A stretch of DNA of 64,000 nucleotides. It comes from Paraburkholderia caffeinilytica (GTDB taxonomy: Bacteria > Pseudomonadota > Gammaproteobacteria > Burkholderiales > Burkholderiaceae). Shown here piece after piece: positions 20,730 through 31,196 of this stretch. Location: assembly GCF_003368325.1 (NCBI RefSeq), contig NZ_CP031466.1, forward strand, positions 3,100,001-3,164,000, given 5' to 3'. Position 1 is the first letter of the stretch. Each line of letters begins with the position of its first letter. The position numbers were made by a program, and so were the translations under genes. A model generated the notes under the pieces. That model did no database searches, was not told where the DNA came from, and was given only the letters and a program-made list of their open reading frames with translations.

Positions 20730-21851
20730 TTACTTGTCGAGCACAATGCGAAGCATGCGACGCAGCGGTTCCGCCGCGCCCCACAGCAGCTGATCGCCGA
20801 CCGTGAAGGCCGACAGATATTCGCCGCCCATTGCCAGCTTGCGCACACGGCCAACCGGCACCGTCAGCGTGCCCGTGACCACGGCCGGGGACAGATCGCG
20901 CATGGACGCTTCGCGTTCGTTCGGCACCACCTTGACCCAGTCGTTGCCCGACGCGAGGATGCTGTTCACTTCGTCCAGCGGCACGTCCTTGTTCAGCTTG
21001 ATGGTCAGCGCTTGCGAGTGGCAGCGCATAGCGCCGATCCGCACGCACAGACCATCTACCGGGATCGAACCCGGCGTGCCCATGGCCGGCTTACCGAGAA
21101 TCTTGTTGGTTTCCGCGCCGCCCTTCCACTCTTCCTTCGACATGCCGTTGCCGAGATCCTTGTCGATCCACGGAATCAGCGAGCCGGCGAGCGGCACGCC
21201 GAAGTTGTCGGTCGGCATACTGTCGCTGTTCATGGCGCTTAGCACGCGGCGGTCGATGTCGAGAATCGCCGAAGCCGGATTCGCGAGTTCGTCCTTCACT
21301 GCGTCGTGCAACGTGCCCATTTGCGACAGCAGTTCGCGCATGTTTTGCGCGCCCGCGCCCGAAGCGGCCTGATAGGTCATGGCCGTCATCCAGTCGACGA
21401 GGTTTTCGCGGAACAGGCCGCCCAGCGCCATCAGCATCAGGCTGACCGTGCAGTTGCCGCCGATGAAATTCTTCTGGCCCTTGACCAGCGCGTTCTTGAT
21501 CACGTCGAGGTTGACCGGATCGAGAATGATGACTGCGTCGTCTTTCATGCGCAGCGACGAAGCCGCGTCGATCCAGTAGCCGTTCCAGCCCGCTGCGCGC
21601 AGCTTCGGGAACACTTCATTCGTGTAATCGCCGCCTTGGCACGAGATGATCGCGTCGCACTTCTTCAGGTCTTCGATGCTTGTCGCATCTTTGAGCTTGG
21701 TCTCGTTCTTGGCGAACGACGGCGCGTTGCCGCCCGTGTTGCTGGTGCTGAAAAACACCGGTTCGATCAAGTCGAAATCGCCTTCCTGCTGCATGCGTTG
21801 CATCAGGACGCTACCGACCATACCGCGCCAACCTACGAGACCTACGTTCAT
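20730..21851 (-). CDS. asd: Aspartate-semialdehyde dehydrogenase
   Basis: An NADP enzyme that reduces aspartyl phosphate to aspartate semialdehyde, the branch point to Lys, Met, Thr and diaminopimelate; 373 residues. [20 protein letters not shown] is the Rossmann N-terminus, [18 protein letters not shown] contains the catalytic Cys, and [16 protein letters not shown] has the catalytic His. The start is ATG 21849-21851, preceded by GAAGGG. The longest open frame extends 25 residues further but lacks family similarity. It lies downstream of leuB across a 370-base gap. Confidence 0.97.
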   Translation of the reverse strand: MNVGLVGWRGMVGSVLMQRMQQEGDFDLIEPVFFSTSNTGGNAPSFAKNETKLKDATSIEDLKKCDAIISCQGGDYTNEVFPKLRAAGWNGYWIDAASSLRMKDDAVIILDPVNLDVIKNALVKGQKNFIGGNCTVSLMLMALGGLFRENLVDWMTAMTYQAASGAGAQNMRELLSQMGTLHDAVKDELANPASAILDIDRRVLSAMNSDSMPTDNFGVPLAGSLIPWIDKDLGNGMSKEEWKGGAETNKILGKPAMGTPGSIPVDGLCVRIGAMRCHSQALTIKLNKDVPLDEVNSILASGNDWVKVVPNEREASMRDLSPAVVTGTLTVPVGRVRKLAMGGEYLSAFTVGDQLLWGAAEPLRRMLRIVLDK

Positions 21852-22221
21852 GACTTCATACCCTTCGAATGGAAACTTCCCCGCATCTTTGCCCGCAGTG
21901 ACCGCGCGGGGAAGATGAGCGGGCACGACGGACGATCAGCGTTTCGTGATCGTTTTCGGGGTAATCGTTTTGATGGTAATGGCGAGCTCAACCACACGGG
22001 CCGTTTTGCCGTGCAGTTTCGAAATCGAGGAGATTTGAGCTATGTGCGCCATCGCTACAATATACACGAAAACCGGAATCTGGCGACGTCATCACACGCC
22101 GCTATCGCCCGTATTACGCGCGAATCGGCCTGTTTGGAGGCCAATTCGCGTTTTAAAGGTCGTTTTAAAGGTCGTTTTGAAGACCCTTTAGCGACCTAAC
22201 TACCGCCTGTTTCAACTCGCC
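21852..22221. other. leuB-asd intergenic region with 12-bp repeats
   Basis: 370 bases without a credible gene. At 22149-22184 there are two perfect copies and one degenerate copy of CGTTTTAAAGGT. The last copy and the following GACCCTTT can form a weak hairpin. The rest is AT-richer than its surroundings and should hold the asd promoter, but no convincing -35/-10 pair could be picked. Confidence 0.6.
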
Positions 22222-23289
22222 TTACAGCGCGGCGACGACTGCGTCGCCCATCGCCACGGTGCCGACCTGCTTGCAACCCGGCGTCAGAATGTCGCCGGTG
22301 CGGAAGCCCTGTTCCAGCACCTTCTTGACCGCGGTTTCGATGCGATCCGCCTGTTCCGCCTTGTTCAGCGAATAGCGCAGCATCATCGCGGCCGAGAGAA
22401 TCGTTGCCAGCGGATTCGCCACGCCCTTGCCGGCGATATCCGGCGCGGAACCGTGCGACGGCTCGTACAAGCCCTTGTTGTTCTTGTCGAGCGAGGCCGA
22501 CGGCAGCATGCCGATCGAACCCGTCAGCATGGCAGCTTCGTCGGAGAGAATGTCGCCGAACATATTGCCGGTGACGACCACGTCGAACGCCTTCGGCGCC
22601 TTCACCAGCTGCATCGCCGCGTTATCGACATACATGTGCGACAGCTCGACGTCCGCGTATTCCTTCGACACGTCGATCATCACGTCGCGCCAGAACTGCG
22701 ACGTTTCGAGCACATTGGCCTTGTCCACGCTCGTCAGCTTCTTCTGGCGCTTTTGCGCGGCCTGAAACGCGACGTGCGCAATGCGGCGTACTTCGGGTTC
22801 CGAATAACGCATCGTGTCGAAGCCTTCCTTCGCGCCTTCGAACAGCCCATCTGGCGACGAACGCACACCGCGCGGCGCGCCGAAGTAGATGTCACCGTTC
22901 AGTTCGCGCACGATCAGGATGTCGAGCCCCGAAACGATCTCTTCTTTCAACGACGACGCGCCCGTGAGTTGCGGATAGCAGATTGCCGGACGGAAGTTCG
23001 CGAACAGTTGCAGGTGCTTGCGCAGACCGAGAATCGCCTGCTCCGGGCGCAGCGCGCGTTCGAGCGAGTCGTACTTCCAGTCGCCGACGGCGCCGAACAG
23101 AATCGCATCGGCTTCCTTCGCCAGCGCCAGTGTCGATTCGGGCAGCGGATGACCCTTGGCTTCGTAGCCCGCACCGCCAACCGGCGCTTCTTCGAGTTCG
23201 AACTTTTCGCCGAGCACGTTCAGGACCTTCACGGCCTCCTTGACGATTTCGGGACCGATGCCGTCGCCCGGCAAGACTGCGATCTTCAT
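22222..23289 (-). CDS. leuB: 3-isopropylmalate dehydrogenase
   Basis: An NAD-dependent oxidative decarboxylase of leucine synthesis, 355 residues, usual length. [16 protein letters not shown] starts the fold, [15 protein letters not shown] contains the substrate arginine region, and [26 protein letters not shown] is the diagnostic metal/NAD signature. AAGGAA precedes the ATG. It follows leuD by 80 bases. Confidence 0.97.
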   Translation of the reverse strand: MKIAVLPGDGIGPEIVKEAVKVLNVLGEKFELEEAPVGGAGYEAKGHPLPESTLALAKEADAILFGAVGDWKYDSLERALRPEQAILGLRKHLQLFANFRPAICYPQLTGASSLKEEIVSGLDILIVRELNGDIYFGAPRGVRSSPDGLFEGAKEGFDTMRYSEPEVRRIAHVAFQAAQKRQKKLTSVDKANVLETSQFWRDVMIDVSKEYADVELSHMYVDNAAMQLVKAPKAFDVVVTGNMFGDILSDEAAMLTGSIGMLPSASLDKNNKGLYEPSHGSAPDIAGKGVANPLATILSAAMMLRYSLNKAEQADRIETAVKKVLEQGFRTGDILTPGCKQVGTVAMGDAVVAAL

Positions 23290-23369
23290 GCGAATTTCCT
23301 TGATGATTTTCTTCGAGACTTTTCTAAGCGTGAATCAGCGAGCCACCGGGCTCTCGGGCTTGCAAGCCG

Positions 23370-24023
23370 TTACCCGACGATGCGGTGATTCAGCCACGGC
23401 TGCTTCGCGATGCGCTCGGCTTCGAACTGGCGAATCTTGTCCGCGTGACGCAGCGTGAGGCCGATATCGTCGAAGCCGTTCAGCAGGCAGTACTTGCGGA
23501 AGCCCGCGACTTCGAAGGGATACGCGGCGCTGCCATCCGACGTGCGCACGACTTGCGCGTCCAGGTCGATGGTCAACTGGAAGCCGTTGAATGCGTACGT
23601 TTCGTTGAACAGGTGGTCGACCTGCTGTTCGGTCAACACGATCGGCAGCAGACCGTTCTTGAAGCAGTTGTTGTAGAAAATATCGGCGAAGCTCGGCGCG
23701 ATGATCGCGCGGAAACCGTATTGCTGCAGCGCCCAAGGTGCGTGCTCACGCGAGCTGCCGCAACCGAAGTTCTTACGCGCCAACAGCACCGACGCGCCCT
23801 GATAGCGCGGCTGGTTCAGCACGAAATCCGGATTCAGCGGACGCTTCGAATTGTCCTGACCCGGCTCGCCGTGGTCGAGGTAACGCCATTCGTCGAACGC
23901 GTTCGGACCGAAGCCCGTGCGCTTGATCGACTTCAGGAATTGCTTCGGAATGATCGCGTCCGTGTCGACGTTCTCGCGATCGAGCGGCGCCACGACGCCG
24001 GTATGTACGATGAATTTATCCAT
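23370..24023 (-). CDS. leuD: 3-isopropylmalate dehydratase small subunit
   Basis: The 217-residue swivel-domain subunit that works with LeuC to isomerise 2- to 3-isopropylmalate. [31 protein letters not shown] is the canonical start and [20 protein letters not shown] the core motif. The start is ATG 24021-24023; the longer open frame is discarded. The entericidin-like gene lies 86 bases upstream, with leuC beyond it. Confidence 0.97.
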   Translation of the reverse strand: MDKFIVHTGVVAPLDRENVDTDAIIPKQFLKSIKRTGFGPNAFDEWRYLDHGEPGQDNSKRPLNPDFVLNQPRYQGASVLLARKNFGCGSSREHAPWALQQYGFRAIIAPSFADIFYNNCFKNGLLPIVLTEQQVDHLFNETYAFNGFQLTIDLDAQVVRTSDGSAAYPFEVAGFRKYCLLNGFDDIGLTLRHADKIRQFEAERIAKQPWLNHRIVG

Positions 24024-24109
24024 GACGCTTGCGCCTGTTTCAAGACCGGGCGATGCACGTGGCGGCCGGAAAACCACCCGCCGCGTCGCCGGCAAAAATC
24101 AAAAACCGC

Positions 24110-24268
24110 TTATTTGTCAGCGTGATTGCTGATCGAATTGCCGAGGTGCGACATGTCCTCGCCAAATCCGTGCACCGTATTGCAGCCGGCCAGACCAATC
24201 AACAGTCCGGCCAGGGTACCGAGTGCGAAGCGGCGCAATAGAGTGGTGCGATTCATGTTCTTCATCAT
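24110..24268 (-). CDS. Entericidin-like small lipoprotein between leuC and leuD
   Basis: A 52-codon frame. A short basic N-terminus is followed by a hydrophobic stretch and a lipobox (LIGLAGC, Cys at residue 29). After that comes a small polar tail with NTVHGFGEDMSHLGNSI, matching the entericidin EcnA/EcnB pattern. The second ATG (24265) is an equally good start. It begins five bases after the leuC stop, with GGATAA as a possible ribosome site. Entericidins are small outer-membrane-associated lipoproteins described in E. coli as an antidote/toxin pair linked to stationary-phase lysis; only one member is present here. Its insertion between the two subunit genes of isopropylmalate isomerase means it is co-transcribed with leucine synthesis. 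Confidence 0.85.
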   Translation of the reverse strand: MMKNMNRTTLLRRFALGTLAGLLIGLAGCNTVHGFGEDMSHLGNSISNHADK

Positions 24269-24273
24269 GCGAT

Positions 24274-25683
24274 TTATCCAAGCTTGCGAATATCGACGAA
24301 ATGCCCTTCGATAGCCGCTGCGGCAGCCATCGCTGGACTCACGAGGTGGGTACGGCCACCGGCGCCCTGACGACCTTCGAAATTACGATTCGACGTGGAC
24401 GCGCAACGCTCGCCCGGATCCAGCCGGTCGGCGTTCATCGCGAGACACATCGAGCAACCGGGCTCACGCCATTCGAAACCGGCATCCGTAAAGACCTTGT
24501 CGAGGCCTTCGCGTTCCGCTTGCGCTTTCACCAGACCCGAGCCCGGCACGACCATGGCCAGACGGATGTTCGGTGCGACGCGGCGGCCGAGCTTCTTCAC
24601 GACGTAGGCCGCGGCGCGAATGTCTTCAATGCGCGCGTTGGTGCACGACCCGATGAAGATTTTATCCGGCTTGATGGATTCGATCGGCGCATTCGGTTCG
24701 AGCGCCATATATTTCAGCGCGCGCTCCATTGCATCACGCTTGACCGGGTCCTTTTCGCGCTCCGGATCCGGCACGCGGCCATCCACCGCCGTGACCATTT
24801 CCGGCGACGTGCCCCACGTGACTTGCGGCACGATTTCGGCAGCGTTCAACTCGACCACGCGATCGAATTGCGCGCCTTCGTCCGATTTGAACTGCTTCCA
24901 GTACTCAACCGCGTGATCCCACTCGACGCCTGCCGGCGAGAAGGGACGGCCCTTCAGGTACTCGATGGTGGTGTCGTCCACGGCGACCATGCCGGCGCGC
25001 GCGCCTGCTTCGATCGCCATGTTGCAGACCGTCATGCGGCCTTCCATGGACAGCGCGCGAATCGTCGACCCGCCGAATTCCATCGCATAGCCCGTGCCGC
25101 CTGCCGTGCCGATCTTGCCGATGATCGCGAGCACGATGTCTTTCGCGGTACAGCCGCGCGGCAACGGGCCCTCGACCTTCACCAGCATGTTCTTGCTCTT
25201 CTTCTGCAAGAGCGTTTGCGTGGCCAGCACATGCTCGACTTCCGAGGTGCCGATGCCGTGCGCCAACGCGCCAAACGCGCCATGCGTGGACGTGTGCGAG
25301 TCGCCGCAGACGATCGTCATGCCCGGCAGCGTAGCGCCCTGCTCCGGCCCGATGATGTGCACGATGCCCTGGCGCAGGTCGTTCATCTTGAACTGCGTGA
25401 TGCCGTAGGCGTCGCAGTTCGTGTCGAGCGTGTCGACTTGCAGCTTGGAGACCGGATCGGCAATGCCGTGGCTGCGATCCGTGGTGGGGACGTTATGGTC
25501 CGACACGGCCAGATTCGCGCTGATGCGCCACACCGGACGCTCAGCCAGCTTCAGGCCTTCGAACGCCTGAGGACTGGTGACTTCGTGCAGCAGGTGACGG
25601 TCGATATAGAGAATCGTCGTACCGTCTTCTTCCGTGTGGACCACGTGTGTGTTCCACAATTTGTCGTAGAGAGTCTGTGCCAT
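24274..25683 (-). CDS. leuC: 3-isopropylmalate dehydratase large subunit
   Basis: The 469-residue aconitase-fold catalytic subunit with a [4Fe-4S] cluster. [30 protein letters not shown] is the substrate motif, and [12 protein letters not shown] and [10 protein letters not shown] supply the three cluster cysteines. It starts at ATG 25681-25683 and heads the leuC-ecn-leuD-leuB(-asd) operon. Read on the minus strand, CATAAT (25728-25733) could be a -10 element, but no matching -35 is evident. Confidence 0.97.
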   Translation of the reverse strand: MAQTLYDKLWNTHVVHTEEDGTTILYIDRHLLHEVTSPQAFEGLKLAERPVWRISANLAVSDHNVPTTDRSHGIADPVSKLQVDTLDTNCDAYGITQFKMNDLRQGIVHIIGPEQGATLPGMTIVCGDSHTSTHGAFGALAHGIGTSEVEHVLATQTLLQKKSKNMLVKVEGPLPRGCTAKDIVLAIIGKIGTAGGTGYAMEFGGSTIRALSMEGRMTVCNMAIEAGARAGMVAVDDTTIEYLKGRPFSPAGVEWDHAVEYWKQFKSDEGAQFDRVVELNAAEIVPQVTWGTSPEMVTAVDGRVPDPEREKDPVKRDAMERALKYMALEPNAPIESIKPDKIFIGSCTNARIEDIRAAAYVVKKLGRRVAPNIRLAMVVPGSGLVKAQAEREGLDKVFTDAGFEWREPGCSMCLAMNADRLDPGERCASTSNRNFEGRQGAGGRTHLVSPAMAAAAAIEGHFVDIRKLG

Positions 25684-26060
25684 GGTATGCGGGGTAGTAA
25701 TGACTGCGGGCTGACTGTGTCGGTCGATTATGCCACGCTGAACCGCGCTTTGGGTCCCTCAATCACGGAGAAAACCGATAAAAAACAGGGAGTTGGGTGG
25801 TAGTGGCGATACCTGTATGGGTGTTACCCGGCACGGGATTGCGTGGCGGGCGCGATGCGGAGTCAGGCCGGGCGCGTATCGTCGCCACGTCGAAACGCAT
25901 GGGCATACGCTGCCGGCATCCACGGAACTACGACAACTGGATAGGCGCGCGCCCAAAACAAAACGCCCCAACGATCAACCCGTTGGGGCGTTTTTTATCC
26001 ATCCTGTCTCGCGCGCTTCACGGCCATGCCGGCCATGCAACGCGTGGGACACACTACTAC
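25684..26060. other. leuC-gltA intergenic region
   Basis: 377 bases with no credible gene. It holds the presumed leuC promoter (CATAAT at 25728-25733 read on the minus strand) and, at its other end, the gltA terminator. No riboswitch, T-box or leader peptide rich in leucine was recognised. Confidence 0.6.
25955..25997 (-). terminator. Bidirectional-type terminator after gltA
   Basis: A perfect 13-bp stem (25961-25973 with 25981-25993) and 7-base loop, based on AACGCCCCAACG. It is flanked by T-rich sequence on either strand: TTTT on the plus side, TTTTGTTTT on the minus side. It lies 67 bases after the gltA stop and is the likely end of the sdh-gltA transcript. Confidence 0.85.
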
Positions 26061-27362
26061 TTAACGCTGCGCAATCGGCTTCGCTTCACGCGGCGTATCG
26101 CCAACGAACAGCTGACGCGGACGGCCAATCTTCTGCTCCGGATCGGCGATCATTTCGTTCCACTGTGCAATCCAGCCAACCGTGCGCGCCATCGCGAAGA
26201 TACACGTGAACATCGACGTCGGGATGCCCAGCGCGCGCTGCACGATGCCCGAGTAGAAGTCGACGTTCGGGTACAGCTTGCGCGACACGAAATATTCGTC
26301 TTCCAGCGCGATCTTTTCCAGCGCCATCGCGAGCTTGAACAGCGGGTCGTCGTGCAGGCCCAGCTCTTCCAGCACTTCATGGCAGGTTTCGCGCATCAGC
26401 TTCGCACGCGGATCGTAGTTCTTGTAGACGCGGTGACCGAAGCCCATCAGCTTCACGCCCGAGTTCTTGTCCTTCACCTGCTTGATGAACTCAGGAATGT
26501 TGTCGACCGAGCCGATTTCTTCCAGCATGTTCAGTGCGGCTTCGTTCGCACCACCGTGCGCTGGGCCCCACAGGCACGCGATACCGGCCGCGATACACGC
26601 GAACGGGTTAGCGCCCGACGAACCCGCCAGACGCACCGTCGAAGTCGACGCATTCTGTTCGTGGTCAGCGTGCAGAATCAGAATGCGATCCAGCGCGCGC
26701 ACCAGCACGTCGTTGACCTTGTACTCTTCGCACGGGTTCGAGAACATCATGTGCATGAAGTTCGCGCTGTACGACAGGTCGTTCTTGGGATACGCAAACG
26801 GCTGGCCGATGCTGTACTTGTACGCCATCGCGACGAGAGTCGGCAGCTTCGCGATCATGCGAATGGCCGACACTTCACGGTGACGCGGATTGTTGATGTC
26901 GAGCGAGTCGTGATAGAACGCCGACAGCGCGCCGACCGCCGCGACCAGAATCGCCATCGGGTGCGCATCGCGACGGAAACCGCGGAAGAAGAAGTGCATC
27001 TGCTCGTGCACCATCGTGTGCTTCGTGACGGTGTTGACGAACTCCGCGTTCTGCTGCGCATTCGGCAGTTCGCCCTTCAGCAGCAGGTAGCAGGTTTCGA
27101 GGAAGTCGGCGTTTTCCGCGAGGTTGTCGATCGGGTAGCCGCGGTACAGCAACTCGCCCTTGTCGCCGTCGATGTAGGTGATCGCCGAATTGCACGCCGC
27201 CGTCGACATGAAGCCCGGGTCGTACGTGAACTTGCCGGTCTGGCCGTACAGTTTGCGGATGTCGATCACGTCCGGGCCGAGAGTGCCCTTGTAAATCGGC
27301 ATTTCAACGCTCGGCGAATTGTCGCTGAACGATAGCGTGGCTTTAACATCTGACGGGGTCAT
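26061..27362 (-). CDS. gltA: Citrate synthase (type II, hexameric)
   Basis: Condenses acetyl-CoA and oxaloacetate to citrate; 433 residues. The extra N-terminal beta domain before the helical core marks the proteobacterial type II enzyme, which is usually inhibited by [34 protein letters not shown] and [14 protein letters not shown] give the catalytic His and Asp region. It is the last gene of the sdh cluster, 101 bases after sdhE. That gap contains a short odd palindrome (TAACG-A-CGTTA at 27446-27456) of unknown meaning. Confidence 0.97.
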   Translation of the reverse strand: MTPSDVKATLSFSDNSPSVEMPIYKGTLGPDVIDIRKLYGQTGKFTYDPGFMSTAACNSAITYIDGDKGELLYRGYPIDNLAENADFLETCYLLLKGELPNAQQNAEFVNTVTKHTMVHEQMHFFFRGFRRDAHPMAILVAAVGALSAFYHDSLDINNPRHREVSAIRMIAKLPTLVAMAYKYSIGQPFAYPKNDLSYSANFMHMMFSNPCEEYKVNDVLVRALDRILILHADHEQNASTSTVRLAGSSGANPFACIAAGIACLWGPAHGGANEAALNMLEEIGSVDNIPEFIKQVKDKNSGVKLMGFGHRVYKNYDPRAKLMRETCHEVLEELGLHDDPLFKLAMALEKIALEDEYFVSRKLYPNVDFYSGIVQRALGIPTSMFTCIFAMARTVGWIAQWNEMIADPEQKIGRPRQLFVGDTPREAKPIAQR

Positions 27363-27463
27363 AGCACATCCTCAATCGAAGTATGGAAACAGGGTTTCGA
27401 TAATTTGCACGCCTGGAAACAACGGACAAGCGGCACTCAAGACGCTAACGACGTTAACGGCGC

Positions 27464-27739
27464 TCAAGCATTCCGCAACAGCTCCAGCACCCGGATCAGA
27501 TCCGGGTCGGCAAGCTCGCCTTCCGGTTCCTTGCGGGCCAGCAGCAAGTCCATCAGGTCGTTATCGCTCAGCTCGAGCAGGCGGGTGAGAGCGCCTACAT
27601 CGGCATCGCTGAGGTCATGCTCATATCGGCTGAAAAAACGTTCGAAAATCAGATCGTTTTCCAGCAGGCCCCGCCGCGCACGCCAGCGAAGGCGCGCGCG
27701 GCGGAGAGGGTCGGACTGATGCGATGTTTCGGTGTTCAT
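27464..27739 (-). CDS. sdhE: Succinate dehydrogenase FAD assembly factor SdhE
   Basis: A 91-residue protein of the YgfY/SdhE family. RWRARRGLLENDLIFERFF contains the RGxxE signature needed to promote covalent flavinylation of SdhA. It begins one base after the sdhB stop (TAGGATG), so it belongs to the sdh operon, fitting its function. It is followed by gltA. Confidence 0.92.
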   Translation of the reverse strand: MNTETSHQSDPLRRARLRWRARRGLLENDLIFERFFSRYEHDLSDADVGALTRLLELSDNDLMDLLLARKEPEGELADPDLIRVLELLRNA

Positions 27740-27740
27740 C

Positions 27741-28445
27741 CTATACAGCGCGGCGAACCATCAATTCCTTGATCTTGCCAATCGCCTTGGTCGGGTTCAG
27801 GCCCTTCGGGCAGACGTCGACGCAATTCATGATCGTATGGCAACGGAACAGACGGTACGGATCTTCCAGGTTGTCGAGGCGCTCACCCGTTGCTTCGTCA
27901 CGGCTGTCCGCGATGAAACGATAGGCTTGCAACAGGCCGGCCGGGCCGACGAACTTGTCCGGATTCCACCAGAAGCTCGGGCACGAGGTCGAGCAGCTGG
28001 CGCACAGGATACATTCGTACAGACCGTCGAGCTCGTCGCGCTCTTCCGGCGATTGCAGACGTTCCTTTTCCGGCGGCGGCGTATCGTTGATCAGGTACGG
28101 CTTGATCGAGTGATACTGGTTGAAGAACTGCGTGAAGTCGCAGATCAGGTCGCGCACGACGGGCAGGCCCGGCAGCGGACGCAGCACGATCTTCTGCGGC
28201 AGGTCGTTCATGTTCTGCAAGCAGGCCAGACCGTTCTTGCCGTTGATGTTCATTGCGTCCGAACCGCACACGCCTTCGCGGCACGAACGGCGGAACGACA
28301 AGGTTTCGTCCATCGCTTTCAGCTTGAGCAGCGCGTCGAGCAGCATACGTTCGTGCGAGTCGATTTCGATCTCGTACGTTTGCATGCGCGGCGCTGCGTC
28401 CTTATCCGGATCGTAGCGGTAAATTTCAAATGTACGCTTGGCCAT
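27741..28445 (-). CDS. sdhB: Succinate dehydrogenase iron-sulfur subunit
   Basis: 234 residues carrying the three Fe-S centres of complex [23 protein letters not shown] is the [2Fe-2S] site, [15 protein letters not shown] the [4Fe-4S] site, and [17 protein letters not shown] the [3Fe-4S] and following site. It passes electrons from SdhA to quinone at the membrane subunits. It starts 24 bases after sdhA. Confidence 0.97.
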   Translation of the reverse strand: MAKRTFEIYRYDPDKDAAPRMQTYEIEIDSHERMLLDALLKLKAMDETLSFRRSCREGVCGSDAMNINGKNGLACLQNMNDLPQKIVLRPLPGLPVVRDLICDFTQFFNQYHSIKPYLINDTPPPEKERLQSPEERDELDGLYECILCASCSTSCPSFWWNPDKFVGPAGLLQAYRFIADSRDEATGERLDNLEDPYRLFRCHTIMNCVDVCPKGLNPTKAIGKIKELMVRRAV

Positions 28446-28469
28446 TTCTGAATTCCTTTGACTTGTGCC

Positions 28470-30245
28470 TTAGAAGGTACGCGCTTTCGGCGGCACCGAT
28501 TCGACGGTCAGCGGTTGCATCTGAACCGGCTTGTAGTCGAGGCGATCGCCTTCGCTGAACCACAGCGTATGGCGCAGCCAGTTTTCGTCGTCGCGATGTT
28601 CGAAATCGTTCTGCGCGTGCGCGCCGCGGCTTTCCTTGCGGGCTTCGGCGGAAACCATCGTGGCGCGGGCCACTTCGATCAGGTTCTCCACTTCCAGCGC
28701 TTCGATACGCGCCGTGTTGAACACCTTCGACTTGTCTTTCAGATAGATGTTGTCGACACGATCAGCCACTTCGCGGATCCGCTCGACACCTTCGGCCAGC
28801 AGCTTCGACGTACGGAACACGCCCGCGTGCGCCTGCATCGTGGAACGGATATCGGTCGCAACGGTTTGCGAGTATTCGCCCGACGTGGACTTGTCCAGCT
28901 TGTTCAGACGAGCCAGCGAGAAATCGCCCGCGTCGGCCGGCAGCGGCTTGTGCTCCTTGATGTCCTTCACGTGCTTGACGATGTGGTTGCCGGCCGCGCG
29001 GCCGAACACCACCAGGTCGAGCAGCGAGTTCGTGCCGAGACGGTTTGCGCCGTGCACCGACACGCACGAGCATTCGCCCACTGCGTAGAAACCGTTGACG
29101 ACTTCCTTGTGGTCCCGCGACGTGCCAACGACCTGGCCGTTGATGTTCGTCGGGATACCGCCCATCTGATAGTGGATGGTCGGCACAACCGGAATCGGCT
29201 CTTTAATACAGTCGACGTTCGCGAACTTCATCGCGATTTCGCGGATCGACGGCAGACGCTTCATGATCGTCTCAGCGCCGATGTGCGACAGGTCGAGCAG
29301 CACGTGGTCCTTGTTCGGACCCACACCGCGGCCTTCCTTGATTTCCTGGTCCATCGAACGCGAAACGAAGTCGCGCGGTGCCAGATCCTTCAGCGTCGGC
29401 GCGTAGCGCTCCATGAAACGCTCGCCGTTCGAGTTGCGCAGAATGCCGCCTTCACCGCGCACGCCTTCGGTAATCAGCACGCCCGCGCCGGCCACGCCGG
29501 TGGGGTGGAATTGCCAGAATTCCATGTCTTGCAGTGCGATACCCGAACGCGCAGCCATGCCCAGGCCGTCACCGGTGTTGATGAACGCGTTCGTGGATGC
29601 TGCGAAGATCCGGCCCGCGCCGCCCGTAGCGAACAGCGTGGTCTTGCCTTCGAGGATATAAACGTCGCCGGTTTCCATTTCCAGCGCGGTCACGCCGAGC
29701 ACGTCGCCGTCGGCGTCGCGGATCAGATCCAGCGCCATCCATTCGACGAAGAATTGCGTTTTGGCCGCCACGTTCTGCTGGTACAGCGTGTGCAGCAGCG
29801 CGTGACCGGTACGGTCAGCCGCCGCGCAAGCGCGTTGCACCGGCTTTTCGCCGTAATTGGCGGTATGGCCGCCAAACGGGCGTTGGTAAATCGTACCGTC
29901 GGCGTTACGGTCGAACGGCATGCCGAAGTGTTCGAGCTCGTACACGGCGTTCGGCGCTTCACGGCACATGAACTCGATCGCGTCCTGGTCGCCGAGCCAG
30001 TCGGAACCCTTGATCGTGTCGTAGAAGTGGTAATGCCAGTTGTCTTCGCTCATGTTGCCGAGCGAAGCGCCGATGCCGCCTTGGGCAGCGACCGTGTGCG
30101 AACGCGTCGGGAACACCTTGGACAGCACGCAAACCGACAGACCGGCGCGCGCGAGTTGCAGCGAAGCGCGCATCCCCGAGCCGCCTGCGCCGACGATAAC
30201 CACGTCAAACTTGCGACGCGGCAGAGAATTCTTGATTGCAGCCAT
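28470..30245 (-). CDS. sdhA: Succinate dehydrogenase flavoprotein subunit
   Basis: The 591-residue catalytic subunit. [21 protein letters not shown] is the FAD dinucleotide fold, [16 protein letters not shown] includes the covalent flavin histidine, and HQFHP-like [12 protein letters not shown] and [17 protein letters not shown] are further signatures. It starts at ATG 30243-30245 (MAAIKNSLP), four bases after sdhD; a 14-residue extension is discarded. Confidence 0.97.
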   Translation of the reverse strand: MAAIKNSLPRRKFDVVIVGAGGSGMRASLQLARAGLSVCVLSKVFPTRSHTVAAQGGIGASLGNMSEDNWHYHFYDTIKGSDWLGDQDAIEFMCREAPNAVYELEHFGMPFDRNADGTIYQRPFGGHTANYGEKPVQRACAAADRTGHALLHTLYQQNVAAKTQFFVEWMALDLIRDADGDVLGVTALEMETGDVYILEGKTTLFATGGAGRIFAASTNAFINTGDGLGMAARSGIALQDMEFWQFHPTGVAGAGVLITEGVRGEGGILRNSNGERFMERYAPTLKDLAPRDFVSRSMDQEIKEGRGVGPNKDHVLLDLSHIGAETIMKRLPSIREIAMKFANVDCIKEPIPVVPTIHYQMGGIPTNINGQVVGTSRDHKEVVNGFYAVGECSCVSVHGANRLGTNSLLDLVVFGRAAGNHIVKHVKDIKEHKPLPADAGDFSLARLNKLDKSTSGEYSQTVATDIRSTMQAHAGVFRTSKLLAEGVERIREVADRVDNIYLKDKSKVFNTARIEALEVENLIEVARATMVSAEARKESRGAHAQNDFEHRDDENWLRHTLWFSEGDRLDYKPVQMQPLTVESVPPKARTF

Positions 30246-30249
30246 TCTT

Positions 30250-30618
30250 TTACACTCTCCAGAGAATCTGCGCAGCGTAGCCCGCACATGCGAGCAGCCA
30301 GACGATCGTCAGCGCTTGAAGAAACAGGCGCGTGCCAACGGGCTTCACATAGTCCATCCAGATGTCGCGGATACCGACCCACGCGTGATAGAACAGCGAC
30401 AGCAGCGTGACAAACGTGGCGAGCTTCATCCATTGCGTTGCAAAGATCGAGGCCCAGCCGTCATACGAGAAATCGCGCGCGCCGAAGAACCACGCGAGCA
30501 GGATCACCGTGTAGACGGCCATGATGCAGGCGGTAATGCGCTGGGCGAGCCAGTCGCGCAGACCGTAATGTGCGCCGACGACGAGACGCTTCGGACCGAT
30601 TCGGTTATTAGCTGCCAT
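30250..30618 (-). CDS. sdhD: Succinate dehydrogenase membrane anchor subunit
   Basis: A 122-residue hydrophobic protein with three predicted transmembrane helices. [23 protein letters not shown] is the family N-terminus, and [18 protein letters not shown] contains the haem/quinone-site histidine. Together with SdhC it anchors the enzyme and binds haem b. It starts four bases after sdhC, at MAANNRIG. Confidence 0.93.
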   Translation of the reverse strand: MAANNRIGPKRLVVGAHYGLRDWLAQRITACIMAVYTVILLAWFFGARDFSYDGWASIFATQWMKLATFVTLLSLFYHAWVGIRDIWMDYVKPVGTRLFLQALTIVWLLACAGYAAQILWRV

Positions 30619-30622
30619 TTTT

Positions 30623-31039
30623 TTAGAATGCTCCGAAGAGTTTGAGCGCAAATGCAATCGTCAGAAGCGACGAAACGACCAGCACCACGATGGAGGTTTG
30701 CTTACCCTTCTCTTTGGTCGTGAGGCCGTGGCTCGTGTCCATGAACAGGTGGCGGACACCGGCGCAGAAGTGGAACAGGAAGGCCCACGCGAGAGCAAGC
30801 GTGATGAGCTTGACGATGATGTTGGAGAGGAAGCCCTTGAAGACTTCGAAACTAAGTTCGGAAGTCAGGCTCTGATCAAAGAGGTACAGCAGGAACGGAA
30901 GAAAAACAAAAAGCAGACCACCGCTCACGCGGTGCAAGATCGACACTCGCCCCGCTAGCGGGAGACGGTATGCCGTCAAAATCTGCCCGATACCGATGTT
31001 CCGGAATTCCGGCCTCGGTTTTTTTACGGCTTCAGCCAT
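30623..31039 (-). CDS. sdhC: Succinate dehydrogenase cytochrome b556 subunit
   Basis: A 138-residue protein with three transmembrane helices. YRLPLAGRVSILHRVSGGLLF and LFHFCAGVRHLFMDTSHG are the two SdhC signatures; the second includes the haem-ligand histidine. It is the first gene of sdhC-sdhD-sdhA-sdhB-sdhE-gltA. The 157-base gap upstream, toward gntR on the same strand, should hold the operon promoter. TAAAAT and TATAAA candidates exist there without a good -35. Confidence 0.93.
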   Translation of the reverse strand: MAEAVKKPRPEFRNIGIGQILTAYRLPLAGRVSILHRVSGGLLFVFLPFLLYLFDQSLTSELSFEVFKGFLSNIIVKLITLALAWAFLFHFCAGVRHLFMDTSHGLTTKEKGKQTSIVVLVVSSLLTIAFALKLFGAF

Positions 31040-31196
31040 GCTAGACCCCTACTATGTAGTCACACTAATCCGCAATTTTAGCGCCTTTTTATATCGCGCT
31101 GCAGCGAAAACCACTCCCGGTCCGTTACAGCGTGCGCGATAAAGGCACCTTCAAACAGGCGCGCGCGTGGGGCGCCGCGCCTTTCTTCATCCCGAT

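Noticed and set aside
25684..25960. Leucine leader peptide or T-box before leuC
   Set aside because: No run of leucine codons and no T-box-like structure seen on the minus strand.
28458..30410. Plus-strand open frame opposite sdhA
   Set aside because: Antisense shadow of sdhA with no recognisable protein features.
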